Of a stretch of DNA of 64,000 nt, positions 53,502 to 62,695 are shown piece after piece (the stretch's first letter is position 1; each line of letters opens with the position of its first letter). Position numbers and translations under genes: made by a program. This stretch comes from Tahibacter amnicola. GTDB lineage: Bacteria; Pseudomonadota; Gammaproteobacteria; Xanthomonadales; Rhodanobacteraceae. The DNA is taken from positions 2,567,001 to 2,631,000 of the forward strand of contig NZ_CP104694.1 of NCBI RefSeq assembly GCF_025398735.1, in the 5' to 3' direction. Below the pieces are notes generated by a model. It saw only the letters and a program-made list of their open reading frames with translations, ran no database searches and was not told the DNA's origin.

Positions 53502-53875
53502 CCATCCTGGTGAAATACGACTTCCGTGCGCGTCATCCCTGTCAGGTCGGCCGCGCAGCGTCGCGGGCGGGACCTGATTCGTTGTCCGTGATCTCTGGCA
53601 GCAGTACCTGAGGAGGTGAGTGGCGCTTGCTGGGATTCCCCGGCACGGCGATATCCGTGCAGAGGGAAGAACCGGCCCCGGCCAGGCCGGTGCTGGGCGT
53701 CGTGGAGCGACGTCCCGCGTGCGTAGTAGGCTACGAATGGTTTTGTACGTAAAGCGAGAATACGACGCATCGACGCGCTATTTTGACTAGGCGCGCTTTT
53801 CCTGTCGCGACGGTGTCCCGTCGCGCCACTGCTGCGGAATGGGTAGCTGTAGTGGCTGCTGCCGGCCTGGTGCGG
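53502..53875. other. Intergenic region
   Basis: 374 bases upstream of paralogue B and downstream of the next minus-strand gene. Around 53735-53790 it is AT-richer (GGTTTTGTACGTAAAGCGAG, CTATTTTGAC), likely promoter DNA. No gene was recognised; short frames here lack codon bias. Confidence 0.45.
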
Positions 53876-54616
53876 CTAGCCGCGGGTGCGCCAGACCGAT
53901 CCGGAGAACAGCGCGTAGCGCAGCAGTCCCCAGACCTGTGGCAACAGCAACGCGAGTGCCAGCCCCAGCATGCCGGCCGCAAAACGACTGTCCGGGCCGT
54001 AGGGTCCGCTGGCGAAGACGACGATCTGCTTGAGCGTCACCACCATGAAGGCCGCGAGCACGGCGGCGACGGCGAGCCACAGGTAGGGACTGAGCCAGGC
54101 GCGGTGCAGGCGCCAGCCGACCAGGCCGGCGATGCTGGCCAGCTCGATGACCAGGCGCGCTCCGAAGCTGCGGAACGGATCGCCCGTTTCGGCGTGGTGA
54201 TAGGCCTGGTTGAGCGTCAGTGCGGCCAGCAGCACGATGTACATCCACCAGGCCATGCTCTGCACGGTCCATCCGACCGTGCTGTGGTCGAAGCGGACGT
54301 GGGCGCGGGGCGCCTGGTAGGGATTGGTCTCGAAGTGGTCCGGTTCGATGACGACGACGCTTTCGTCAATCGGCACAAGTGCTGGCTCGGGGTCTGAAAC
54401 CGGCTCCGGGGGGCGGCTCCAGTCCAGTCCGCGCCGGGTTGCTTCGGCGATGGCGACTTCCTTCGCCAGTTCGGTCAGTGCGCCGGAACGCAGACGGTGC
54501 AGCAGCGGCGCATCGGCCAGGTCAGCATAGCGGGCGGCCAACGATTCGCGGGTGATTTCCACACTCGGGTCCTGTGGCAACGTGGCGCTGGGATCAGTGT
54601 ACCCCGAGTGCTGCAT
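53876..54616 (-). CDS. Membrane protein with N-terminal cytosolic helical region
   Basis: A 246-residue protein. Residues 20-65 include YADLADAPLLHRLRSGALTELAKEVAIAEATRRGL, a segment seen in many gammaproteobacterial membrane proteins of unknown function (sequence split here: helix, then RRGLD). A Pro/Glu-rich linker with FETNPYQAPRA follows, then four transmembrane helices (about 118-137, 152-168, 175-196 and 213-235). No function is known. The NPYQAP motif is typical of proteins in which a short cytosolic tail precedes DUF-type four-helix membrane domains. It is divergent from the delta-60 repeat gene at 55 kb. Confidence 0.75.
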   Translation of the reverse strand: MQHSGYTDPSATLPQDPSVEITRESLAARYADLADAPLLHRLRSGALTELAKEVAIAEATRRGLDWSRPPEPVSDPEPALVPIDESVVVIEPDHFETNPYQAPRAHVRFDHSTVGWTVQSMAWWMYIVLLAALTLNQAYHHAETGDPFRSFGARLVIELASIAGLVGWRLHRAWLSPYLWLAVAAVLAAFMVVTLKQIVVFASGPYGPDSRFAAGMLGLALALLLPQVWGLLRYALFSGSVWRTRG

Positions 54617-55004
54617 CGCGCCGCCAGGCGTGCGATACCGGGCAAATCGAAGGCGCCAGGCCGTCGGTGCCTTCGTTTTGTCGATGCCAGCGGACGGGCC
54701 GCCCGTTCACGCCGCGGAAGTGGACAATAGCCGGGGTATCGCGCAGGCGTTCGGATGGCGTCACGCGCATTCCGGCGCTGTAGCCATGCGCGCGTGCGGT
54801 GTTCGGGCGAATGGAAATGATAAGTATTAAAGAGTACTAATATACGTTGAAACAGGGCGCATTCCATTGCTGGCGTGTCGAAGCCCGTCGGCGGGTGCCG
54901 GACGGAGTGAGGGATGATCCCTACGGCGGGCATTCCCCGTATGTCCCGGCGAGGCGCCTCCCAGCCGGGGTGGGCGCCACCGCCCCGATACGAGGAATTC
55001 CGCC
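54617..55004. other. Intergenic region with AT-rich inverted repeat
   Basis: 388 bases between divergent genes. A strikingly AT-rich island at 54814-54851 contains the inverted repeat TATTA (54825-54829) / TAATA (54838-54842) around AGTACT, a plausible promoter/operator for the plus-strand delta-60 repeat gene about 150 bases downstream. Nothing else was recognised. Confidence 0.4.
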
Positions 55005-56366
55005 ATGTCCGTCCGATCCTTCCTGGCGTGTGCCGCCCTTGGACTCTCTGCTGTGGCTGGCGCTGCCGACAGCGAACTCGACACGAGCTTTGGCATATTC
55101 TCAACCGGCCGGAACGTCATTCCGATCAACGGAGGCGGCAGCAACAGCGACTATGTCGCCGAAGTGCTGGTCGCGCCCGACAACTCGATCTACCTGGTCG
55201 GGTCGTCCAACGTGCAGGGTACGAACGATTTCCGCCTGACAGTCGTTCACCTCCTTCCCAACGGGGTGCTCGATACGGACTTCGGCACCAATGGCCGTTA
55301 CGTCGCACCCCAGGGTACCGGCAACACCTTGGCCAATTCGGCAACGTTCGACAGCCAGGGCGATATCCTGATTGGCGGTACGCGCCGGATCACTTCCAGC
55401 GACACCGACTTCACGGTGTGCAAGATCCGCGGTGCGGGGCTTGCGGTATTCAGCGGAACCAACACCGCCTGCGTGATCGTGCCGATCAACCTGGGCGGTA
55501 CATTGCAGGACACGGCCTACCGCATGAAACGCCTGCCGGATGGGCGGCTTCTGCTGATGGGCACGGCCGACGCGGGTGCGGGTCCGGATCACGCCGCGCT
55601 GGCGCTGCTCAAGGCCGACGGCACCCTGGATACGTCCTTCGGCAATGGTGGCAAGGTACATACCCTGCGTGACGGCCTGATCCGCGCGGAACTGCACGGC
55701 GCGGCCCTGACCGGGGACATCCTCTTTGCCGTGGGCGAGGGCGTTACCAATCCAGGCGGACATCGCGGCGCGCTGGTTGTGAAAGTCCGGCTGTCCGACG
55801 GTGCCGTCGTTGGCGATTCCTTGAATTTCCTCGGCACCGACACCGGGCCGGCCTACTACCGCGACGCCATCGAGGTACCCGGGTTCGGGCTGATCGCGGT
55901 CGGCACCGCCACCAGTACTGGCAAGCGCCGCGGTGTCGCCGCGTCCCTGAGTGGCGCGGGCGAGCCGTACGGTAACTGGGCGAGCGGCGATGGCTATAGC
56001 CTGATGCTCGGTGGTGACGCCATCGACCTCAAGCGGATCACGCAGCAGTCGGATGGCAAGTTCCTCGTGTCCGGCACGTTCCTGGCTTCGGGCGGGGCGT
56101 CGTCGCAGCTGATGGTGGGGCGCTACAACGCCGGTGGCGGCGTCGACTACACCTTCAACCTGTTGCAGGGTTATCGCGCGATTGACTTTCAGATGCCGGG
56201 CGCGTTTGACGGCGGCGCCGTGCTGGCCGTACAGAACGGCCGGCCGATTGTCGCAGGCAGCATTTCCGTCCAGTCCAATACCGCTGACTTTGATTTCGGT
56301 GTCGCACGGCTGCAGAACGATCTGGTGTTCAGCAACGCCTTCGGACCGGCACCCAACCTGGACTGA
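55005..56366 (+). CDS. Exported delta-60 repeat protein
   Basis: A 453-residue protein with a signal peptide ending near VAGAAD. Delta-60 repeat ends are visible at LDTSFGIF, LDTDFGTNGRY, LDTSFGNGGKV and YTFNLLQGYR, spaced 55-60 residues in the better conserved part; intervening strands read IYLVGSS, ILIGGTR and RLLLMGTAD. The fold is presumed to be a beta-propeller. Two cysteines (FTVCKIRG, TACVIV) could pair. It terminates in LVFSNAFGPAPNLD, a variant of the hydrophobic-F-x-N/D-G/A-F tag. Same family as the protein at 34.5-35.8 kb; extracellular role unknown. Confidence 0.85.
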   Translation: MSVRSFLACAALGLSAVAGAADSELDTSFGIFSTGRNVIPINGGGSNSDYVAEVLVAPDNSIYLVGSSNVQGTNDFRLTVVHLLPNGVLDTDFGTNGRYVAPQGTGNTLANSATFDSQGDILIGGTRRITSSDTDFTVCKIRGAGLAVFSGTNTACVIVPINLGGTLQDTAYRMKRLPDGRLLLMGTADAGAGPDHAALALLKADGTLDTSFGNGGKVHTLRDGLIRAELHGAALTGDILFAVGEGVTNPGGHRGALVVKVRLSDGAVVGDSLNFLGTDTGPAYYRDAIEVPGFGLIAVGTATSTGKRRGVAASLSGAGEPYGNWASGDGYSLMLGGDAIDLKRITQQSDGKFLVSGTFLASGGASSQLMVGRYNAGGGVDYTFNLLQGYRAIDFQMPGAFDGGAVLAVQNGRPIVAGSISVQSNTADFDFGVARLQNDLVFSNAFGPAPNLD

Positions 56367-56456
56367 TACGGATCGATGCGGGGTCCTGGCCTGCGGCAGG
56401 GTGTGCGGTGTGTCCCGACAGCTGTCTAAAATCGTCGAAAGCGGGGAGGACGGCAG

Positions 56457-59183
56457 ATGGATGCACAACGCTGGCGACGTGCGCGCGAATTGTTCGACGC
56501 CTTGGCCGACGCACCTGCCGAGCGCTGGAACGATCGGCTTGAACAGTTGTGTCCGGACGATGATGCCGTGCGTGCCGAGGCGCTGGCGCTACTGCGCGCG
56601 GACCAGGATGTCACGCTGACCACGGCGCTCGCCGGCCACGCGCCGGACCTGATCGAGGCGGCCGCGCAGGACCATGATCGGGAGGAACGGGTCGCCTTGG
56701 CGGGTGTGCGGGTTGGTCCGTTCCGGTTGGTTCGGGAACTGGGGCGTGGCGGCATGGGACAGGTCTGGCTGGCCGAGCGCGACGACGGTGAGTTCCAGCA
56801 GTCGGTGGCCATCAAGCTGATGCGCGGCGGCTGGGACACCGACGAGTTGCACGCACGGTTTCGCGCGGAGCGGCAGATCCTGGCGGGATTGACGCATCCG
56901 AACATCGCGCACCTGGTCGATGGCGGCGTCACCGCGAACGGAAAACCCTGGCTGGCACTGGAATATGTCGACGGCAGCAATCTGCGCGAGTATTGCGACG
57001 CCCGGCGCTTGAGTCTGCGTGAACGGTTGCGCCTGTTCCTCACCGTCTGCGACGCGGTGGCGCATGCGCACGCGCGGCTGGTCGTGCACCGTGATCTCAA
57101 GCCGTCGAATCTTCTGGTCGATTCGCGTGGCCAGGCGAAGCTGCTGGACTTCGGCATTGCCAAGCTGATCGACAGCGATACCGCAACCAGCACCACGCGC
57201 ATTTTCACGCCCGAGTACGCTGCGCCGGAGCAGGTGCGAGGAGAGCTGGTCACGACGGCCGTCGACATCTATGCACTTGGTCTGCTGCTGTACGAACTCC
57301 TGACTGGCTGCCGCCCGTACCAGCTGAAAGATTCGACACCGGCTGCCTACGAGCGGGCCATCCTGGACCAGGAGCCGACCCGCCCGAGCGCCGCCGTGAC
57401 GCGCAGCGATGCCGAGGCGGACGCCCGTGCGGCGCAGCGGCATCTGACGCCGGGCTTGCTCTCCCGCGCGTTGCGCGGTGACCTGGATGCCGTCGTGCTC
57501 AAGACCCTGCGCAAGGAGCCGGCACAGCGCTACTCGACCGTCGGCGACCTGGCGGCGGATATCCAGCGTTACCTGGATCGTCGGCCGGTGCTGGCGCGGC
57601 GTGGCGGATGGCGTTACCGCGCGGCGCGCTTTCTGCGTCGCCATGCGCTGGCAGCCGTCCTGGCGGCTATTGCTGTCATCGGGTTGGTCAGTGGGTTGGG
57701 CGTGGCGCTGTGGCAGGCGCGGATTGCACGGTCCGAGCGTGATACGGCGCGCCAGTCGCTGGCGTTCATGACGCACCTTTTCGAAAGTGCGGATCCCGGG
57801 CTGCGCAAGAAGACGGAATTGACGGTGCAGGATCTTCTGGATGAAGGCACGCGGACGATCCGATCCGAGCTGGCCGACCAGCCGTCGGCGCGCCTGGAAC
57901 TGCTTCTGGCCATGGCGACGGCCTACGCGGGTATGGAGCTGCCCGATTCGGTCGAGCCGCTCCTGGACGAAGCCGAGCGCATCGCCGTCTCGTTGAACGC
58001 GGTTGCACACCAGGCCGAGATCCTGCGCTTACGCTGCCACGTCGCGTCGAGCCGCAACCGGACGGACGATTGCGCGGCATTGCTTGATCGCGTGGAAGCG
58101 ATGGTGAATCCGGAGGATCCGGCACAGCGACGCACATTGCTGCAGGCGATTGAAATGCGTTCGATGTATCTGTCGCGGCAGAACCGTCACGCGGAAGTCG
58201 TGAAGCAGATGGAGCGCGCGCTGGCACTGACCACCAGTGATCGTGAGTATCTGCGGCGACGCGAAGAATTGCTCGGAACGCTCAGCTACTCGCTGGTGAA
58301 GCTCGGGCGTGCTGCCGAAGCGGTGAGCCGGTTGCGTCCGCTCGTCGAAGAACTGCGCCGCACGCCGGATACGCCACCGCGCATTCTTGCCGACGCCCTG
58401 GACAACCTGGCGCGTTCCCTGGCCGCTCAGGGACACAAGGACGAAGCCATTGCGCTCAACGCGGAATCGCTCGCGGTGATGGAAGCCCTGTACGGGCCCG
58501 ACAACCCCATCATTTCGGTCAAGCTGGGCAACTATGCCGTGACCCTGTATGAGGCCGGGCAACTGACCAAGGCGCTGCCGCTGCTCAAACGCGTGGTTGC
58601 GCTCGACCGGGCGGGTGGCGAACCCCGGTTGCGTGGCCTGGCAAATTCCCTCGGAAACCTGGGCGCGCTGGAGTTCCAGCTCGGTAACAATGCGGTGGCG
58701 CGTGAACTGCTGACCGAGGCGGTGGAGGTGGCGGTGCGCGCGGGTGTTCCCTTGCATCAGGGGGGATGGCTGCGCTGGCGCGGCGTGCTGGCGATGACGG
58801 AACAGCGCTACGCGGATGCCCAGGCGGATCTGGCCGAAAGTCAGAAGGTGCTGGCGCCCTTGTTCGCCCCGGACCATGCGAGTCTGCTTCGAGGACGTCT
58901 TCTGGCGCAGCTGGCGCGTCTGGGCGCGCAGGGCTGGCAGGCGCGCGAGGCTGTCTGCGTCGCCGTATCCGCGGATGCTCCCAAATGGGTAGCGGCGAAG
59001 ATCACCTCGGCGGAGGCCAGTGTTGCCGCGTGGCTGCAGTCGCTATGTGCGATGGCGGCACCGGATGCGACCGCAGTCGATGCGTCGTACCGCGAGCTGG
59101 TAGGGCGGCTGCCAAAAGAGGATTACCGCTTGCGCTACCTGGAACCGGTCAAGGTACGCCTGCTGCGGAATGCGGCGCCGTGA
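56457..59183 (+). CDS. PknB-type serine/threonine protein kinase with membrane helix and TPR domain
   Basis: A 908-residue protein with GGGGAGGACGGC before ATG 56457. A short N-terminal helical region of the type found in Xanthomonadales STPKs is followed by the kinase domain (about 85-395): Gly-loop LGRGGMGQVW, VAIKLM, HRDLKPSN (Asp213), DFGIAKL (Asp231) and PEYAAPEQ. One transmembrane helix lies at about 401-420, after which about 480 residues of TPR-like repeats extend, presumably in the periplasm (HAEVVKQMERALAL, DEAIALNAESLAVMEALYG, ALPLLKRVV). The order kinase-TM-TPR is the common bacterial eukaryote-like design. Its substrates are unknown. No ECF gene adjoins here. Confidence 0.92.
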   Translation: MDAQRWRRARELFDALADAPAERWNDRLEQLCPDDDAVRAEALALLRADQDVTLTTALAGHAPDLIEAAAQDHDREERVALAGVRVGPFRLVRELGRGGMGQVWLAERDDGEFQQSVAIKLMRGGWDTDELHARFRAERQILAGLTHPNIAHLVDGGVTANGKPWLALEYVDGSNLREYCDARRLSLRERLRLFLTVCDAVAHAHARLVVHRDLKPSNLLVDSRGQAKLLDFGIAKLIDSDTATSTTRIFTPEYAAPEQVRGELVTTAVDIYALGLLLYELLTGCRPYQLKDSTPAAYERAILDQEPTRPSAAVTRSDAEADARAAQRHLTPGLLSRALRGDLDAVVLKTLRKEPAQRYSTVGDLAADIQRYLDRRPVLARRGGWRYRAARFLRRHALAAVLAAIAVIGLVSGLGVALWQARIARSERDTARQSLAFMTHLFESADPGLRKKTELTVQDLLDEGTRTIRSELADQPSARLELLLAMATAYAGMELPDSVEPLLDEAERIAVSLNAVAHQAEILRLRCHVASSRNRTDDCAALLDRVEAMVNPEDPAQRRTLLQAIEMRSMYLSRQNRHAEVVKQMERALALTTSDREYLRRREELLGTLSYSLVKLGRAAEAVSRLRPLVEELRRTPDTPPRILADALDNLARSLAAQGHKDEAIALNAESLAVMEALYGPDNPIISVKLGNYAVTLYEAGQLTKALPLLKRVVALDRAGGEPRLRGLANSLGNLGALEFQLGNNAVARELLTEAVEVAVRAGVPLHQGGWLRWRGVLAMTEQRYADAQADLAESQKVLAPLFAPDHASLLRGRLLAQLARLGAQGWQAREAVCVAVSADAPKWVAAKITSAEASVAAWLQSLCAMAAPDATAVDASYRELVGRLPKEDYRLRYLEPVKVRLLRNAAP

Positions 59184-59191
59184 TGCACTGA

Positions 59192-59646
59192 TCAGTCTTC
59201 CAATTGGTCAAGACGCTGACGCAACGCCTCGGCTTCCTGCGGCAGCAGGGCAAATCCGTAGTGGTGCTGGGACTCGGTGTCGAGCAGGAATTGCAGCGCC
59301 AGACGGTTGCCGAGTTCCGCCGCACTGCGGATGTGCGCCAGGCCGCGATTGAGGTCGCGTGCGACACCCAGTGCAGTGAGCAGGGCGTAACCGTACTCGT
59401 ATTTCGAGGCGGCGTGTCCCAGTTCGGCGCCGCGCTCGAACCACTTCGCTGCCTTGGAGTAGTTGCACACGGCCCTGGGCGCATAGACGCCGTACTGCTG
59501 GCCCAGAAAAAAGCGGCGTCCGCGTTTCCGGCGCGGGCGACGCCCTCGACATAGCGGTAGGCTTCCTCCAGCCGGCCTTGTTCATAGAGGTCGAGCCAAT
59601 GGCTGCTGAAATGGATCTGGTCGTCGGATTCGTCCGGCTCGGTCAT
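59192..59646 (-). pseudogene. Sel1-like repeat protein, broken by a one-base deletion in a T6 run
   Basis: From ATG 59646 the frame reads MTEPDESDDQIHFSSHWLDL, YEQGRLEEAYRYVEGVARAG, NADAAFF, then shifts. Adding one T to the run of six (A6 on the plus strand at 59507-59512) continues as LGQQYGVYAPRAVCNYSKAA, KWFERGAELGH, YEYGYALLTALGVARDLNRG, LAHIRSAAELGNRLALQFLLD to the stop at 59192. The repaired 151-residue protein has two or three Sel1/TPR units. The seam is perfect on both sides, so the lesion is recent or a homopolymer sequencing error. Function unknown; Sel1 proteins are protein-protein adaptors. Confidence 0.8.
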
Positions 59647-59916
59647 CGGTGTGCCAGTGCAGATCATCGCCCGAATGGCTGTGTGCCGGCGGTCATTGCT
59701 CCACCGGTGGCGCAGGCGGGTAGCGGCAAGGGACCACGAACGGCGCACCGGTCCGCCGTGTGGCGGCACCTGGATGATGGCCCGATTGTGCCGCCGATTC
59801 GGCGTCTAGGCCAGTTGCTCGACATCCGATGGGCGATACTGCCGCAACACCGGATTCAGGTCCCGCTGCAAATCCGGTGTCTGTCTGCCCCCGTGTTCAC
59901 CAAGGCAGGAGCCGTC

Positions 59917-60399
59917 ATGGGTGTCTATCTGGAACAGTTTCCCGGTGCGCTTGAGCCGCGTCGTACGCCATTTGACGAACCGGGCGAGCCGGTCGTGCCC
60001 TGTGCCTTCATCTACCTCACCAATCGGTACGAAGGGCGCTGGTCGTACCTGATGCCCGTCGGGTTCGAGAAGGTGCATGACCCGATCGATCATGTCGCCA
60101 TGGGGTATACGCAGTTGTGGATAATGCAGAAAATGCAGGGCATCCATCCCGGAGGCGGGTCGTCGCGAAGTCGCGCGTCGAAGCCGATACCCGCCTTCGA
60201 CGAGGGCATCGAACGGAGCGATTACGTGGATCTGTTTCATATCCTGCGTGAACCGGGCGCCGGCGCGATGCAGCACAATGATCATCTGGGCGGACGTCGC
60301 CGCTACCGCGACGCCGTGGAGACGGCGCGGCAGCACGCCCAGCGTGAGCATTGCCGCGTTGTCGTGGCCAAACTGCTGCACGACTGGACCTGGCATTGA
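59917..60399 (+). CDS. Hypothetical protein
   Basis: A 160-residue soluble protein from ATG 59917 (AGGAGCCGTC upstream). It reads MGVYLEQFPGALEPRR, CAFIYLTNRYEGRWSYLMPV, YTQLWIMQKMQGIH, ERSDYVDLFHILRE and ends in AKLLHDWTWH. Composition and codon use are acceptable for the region and the Trp/Tyr content speaks against shadow sequence. The opposite strand also has a long frame (59806-60411) but with shadow-like His/Arg-rich content. No family was recognised. A perfect hairpin follows directly after its stop. Confidence 0.55.
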   Translation: MGVYLEQFPGALEPRRTPFDEPGEPVVPCAFIYLTNRYEGRWSYLMPVGFEKVHDPIDHVAMGYTQLWIMQKMQGIHPGGGSSRSRASKPIPAFDEGIERSDYVDLFHILREPGAGAMQHNDHLGGRRRYRDAVETARQHAQREHCRVVVAKLLHDWTWH

Positions 60400-60422
60400 C
60401 GGCCGGCGCACAGCGCCGGCCG
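60400..60422. terminator. Bidirectional hairpin between convergent genes
   Basis: A perfect 10-bp stem CGGCCGGCGC (60400-60409) / GCGCCGGCCG (60413-60422) with loop ACA starts one base after the stop of the upstream gene and ends 20 bases before the stop of the minus-strand protease gene. There is no T-run. Confidence 0.55.
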
Positions 60423-60442
60423 CCTGTCGCAGTACTGCTCAA

Positions 60443-61945
60443 TTACGGCGAGTTGATGGCGGCCTGGTAGGCCAGCCAGGCGTCGAGGCGGCCGTGCCCG
60501 ACCATGTGGTTGGGTCGAGTGCCGGAGGTCGTGCCGCCGCAGGTCTGGCTGAAGGGTACGCTGGCGCTGACGACCGACTGGCGCAGCAGCTGTGCCACCT
60601 TGGCGGGGTTGCCCTTCAACGCCGGCTTCGCCGACATCATCAATGCGACGACGCCGGCGACGTGGGGCGTGGCCATGCTGGTACCGCTCATGGTGCCGTA
60701 GCTGCTGTTACGCACGCTGGAACGCACGCTGACGCCGGGGGCGCTCAGGTCCGGCTTGATCGCCGACTGGCCGGACACCGGTCCGCGGCTGGAGAAGTTG
60801 GCGAGACTGTCATTGGTCGTGCCGGTCGCACCGACAACGAAGGCCGAGCTGTAGACGGCCGGCGGATCCTTGATCGTCGAGCAGGAGGAACCATCGTTGC
60901 CTGCGGCGGCAACCACCATGACGCCGCCGGCGACGAGATTGTCGACTGCCGAGCGGATCTCGTTGCCCGTGGTGCAACCCTCCGAACGCACGCAGCCCCA
61001 GGAATTGCTGGTGACGTCCGGCGCGAGGTCCGGATCCGGATTCTGGTTGGCCAGGTTGGTTGGCGCCAGCATCCATTGCAGGCATTCGATGTAGCGCGCC
61101 GGCGTGCCGTTGCCGGCAGCCATGTTGCGGCAACCGATCCATTTTGCGCCGGGTGCTACGCCGATCTGGTTGCTGCCTCCGTCGTCGCCGGCAAACGTAC
61201 CTGCCGTGTGCGTGCCGTGGCCGTTGTCGTCACAGGGCGCGGGAGCATTGTTGCCGCAGGTGTTGCCGGACGCGTTGTGGATAGCGTCATGCCAGTGGTA
61301 GTTGTGGTTGGCGGTCGTGCCGTTCCAACCCCGGTACTGGCGCTTGAGCGCCGGATGGTTCCATTGATACCCCGTGTCCATGCCGCCGATCACGACGCCC
61401 TGCCCGCGAAATCCGGCAGACCAGACCGACGGAGCGCGAATGCGATTGACGCCGCTGGCGATCGCCTCGACCGACTCGGTAGCGCTGGTTTCCTTGGGCA
61501 GCGACGTCTTGAGGACGGGATTGGGCTCGACGCGCGCTACGCGCCGCAGCGGCGACTTGCGCGATGGCTGCGCAGCCAGTTCGCGCAAGGCGGACGCGGG
61601 CAGCTCGGCCTGAATGACATTGGCGATCCAGTAGGCCCGGTACTGGATGCCGCGCGCGTCCAGCCAGGCGCGTACTGACTCCTGCGAAACATCGGCACGC
61701 GCGATCAGGTTTGCCACGAGCGCGCGACGCCGGACCAGGTAATCGGCCTCTTCCGCCAGCGGGGTGGTGAGCGGGGTCTTCTGGTCGTCCATCACAAGCA
61801 GGACGTCTTGGGTCTTGCCCGCGTTTTCGCTCGCCAACAAGCTTGGATTGACGTCGGCGGCGCTGGCGGCGGCCGACGCAAACAAGGCGGCCCACAGCGC
61901 GTGACGCGCCAATCCCGTCGCTTTCACAGCAGGAACTGCTTTCAT
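60443..61945 (-). CDS. Secreted subtilisin-type (S8) serine protease
   Basis: A 500-residue protein from ATG 61945 with a signal peptide ending near AASAAD. An inhibitor-I9-like prodomain occupies about 45-150. The peptidase S8 domain follows with the catalytic triad Asp190 (GGMDTGYQW), His243 (NGHGTHTAG) and Ser423 (SGTSMATPHVAG), and the oxyanion Asn350 (AAAGNDG). Several Cys pairs (NTCGNNAPAPC, GCVRSEGC) are typical of extracellular kexin/proteinase-K-side or Bacillopeptidase F-like subtilases. It is autoprocessed and secreted by the general pathway. There is no C-terminal PPC or P domain; the protein ends directly after the last helix (YQAAINSP). Confidence 0.93.
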   Translation of the reverse strand: MKAVPAVKATGLARHALWAALFASAAASAADVNPSLLASENAGKTQDVLLVMDDQKTPLTTPLAEEADYLVRRRALVANLIARADVSQESVRAWLDARGIQYRAYWIANVIQAELPASALRELAAQPSRKSPLRRVARVEPNPVLKTSLPKETSATESVEAIASGVNRIRAPSVWSAGFRGQGVVIGGMDTGYQWNHPALKRQYRGWNGTTANHNYHWHDAIHNASGNTCGNNAPAPCDDNGHGTHTAGTFAGDDGGSNQIGVAPGAKWIGCRNMAAGNGTPARYIECLQWMLAPTNLANQNPDPDLAPDVTSNSWGCVRSEGCTTGNEIRSAVDNLVAGGVMVVAAAGNDGSSCSTIKDPPAVYSSAFVVGATGTTNDSLANFSSRGPVSGQSAIKPDLSAPGVSVRSSVRNSSYGTMSGTSMATPHVAGVVALMMSAKPALKGNPAKVAQLLRQSVVSASVPFSQTCGGTTSGTRPNHMVGHGRLDAWLAYQAAINSP

Positions 61946-62695
61946 CCTTCTTCCCTCCCAGGTAGAAGGGCCGCCCACTACGGCGACCCGCAAGCCGGCG
62001 CCCCCGCGCCGGAGAATGCGCGCAACCGATCCTGCGCCGCGCTCACGGCGGGATGGGTGAGCGGACCGGCTGTGCGGGTGATCGGTGCGGATAAAGCAAT
62101 TCCGCGAGTTTTCGACAAAATACCGGGCGTTGTCGAGGGGCGGCGGAGGCGGTAGCCGAATGGCCTATGTTCGCGGCAAGCACTTGTATTGATGGCGGAT
62201 TATCCGGGCGGTTTTCCGGATTCGAATGGGCAGCGCCAAAGCGGTCGCGCTGTCTTGCCGGAAATCGGGCTGGCGAGCTGGACCATGACACCAAGGCTAT
62301 TTCTGGAAAATGGATCTTGACCAGCCGGGTGCGCGAGGGATGTCCCCTCGCCTTGGTGCCGCGTCAAAAGATCGACGAAGCGGCCGCGGACCAGTGCCGG
62401 AAAAATGCCGTGGCGGCCTTGCCTGCGAGGAGCGACGGAATCTCGTCGGTGCGCGCGGACAACGGCGGGTCGATCCATTCGGAGGCTGGAAAATGGATGC
62501 ACACGCTTGCGCAAGTGGATGAATCTGATCCGGTTCGATTGTGGTTACGCCGGGCTTTCGAAGGCTGGAAACAGCAGGTGCACTCGTCGCCTTGTGAAGA
62601 ATTTTCACGATGTGGCATTACCGGTGCATTTCCCCTCCCGGGAACGCAGTGCTGCGGTTGCTGCGTGCGGAAGGTCGAGGCCTGTTGGGGGAAAT
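61946..62695. other. Intergenic region between divergent genes
   Basis: 750 bases without a convincing gene. Plus-strand open frames through 62167-62874 lack a consistent protein-like composition. A hairpin ATCCGG/CCGGAT lies near 62202-62222 in AGCACTTGTATTGATGGCGG surroundings. Codon bias is weaker and several stretches are AT-richer (around 62280-62320). A decayed gene cannot be excluded, but no homology was recognised. Confidence 0.45.

Noticed and set aside
59806-60411. Minus-strand 201-codon frame opposite the hypothetical gene at 59.9 kb
   Set aside because: Either strand is open; the plus frame has a better ribosome site, more aromatic residues and ends right before a hairpin. Rejected with moderate confidence only.
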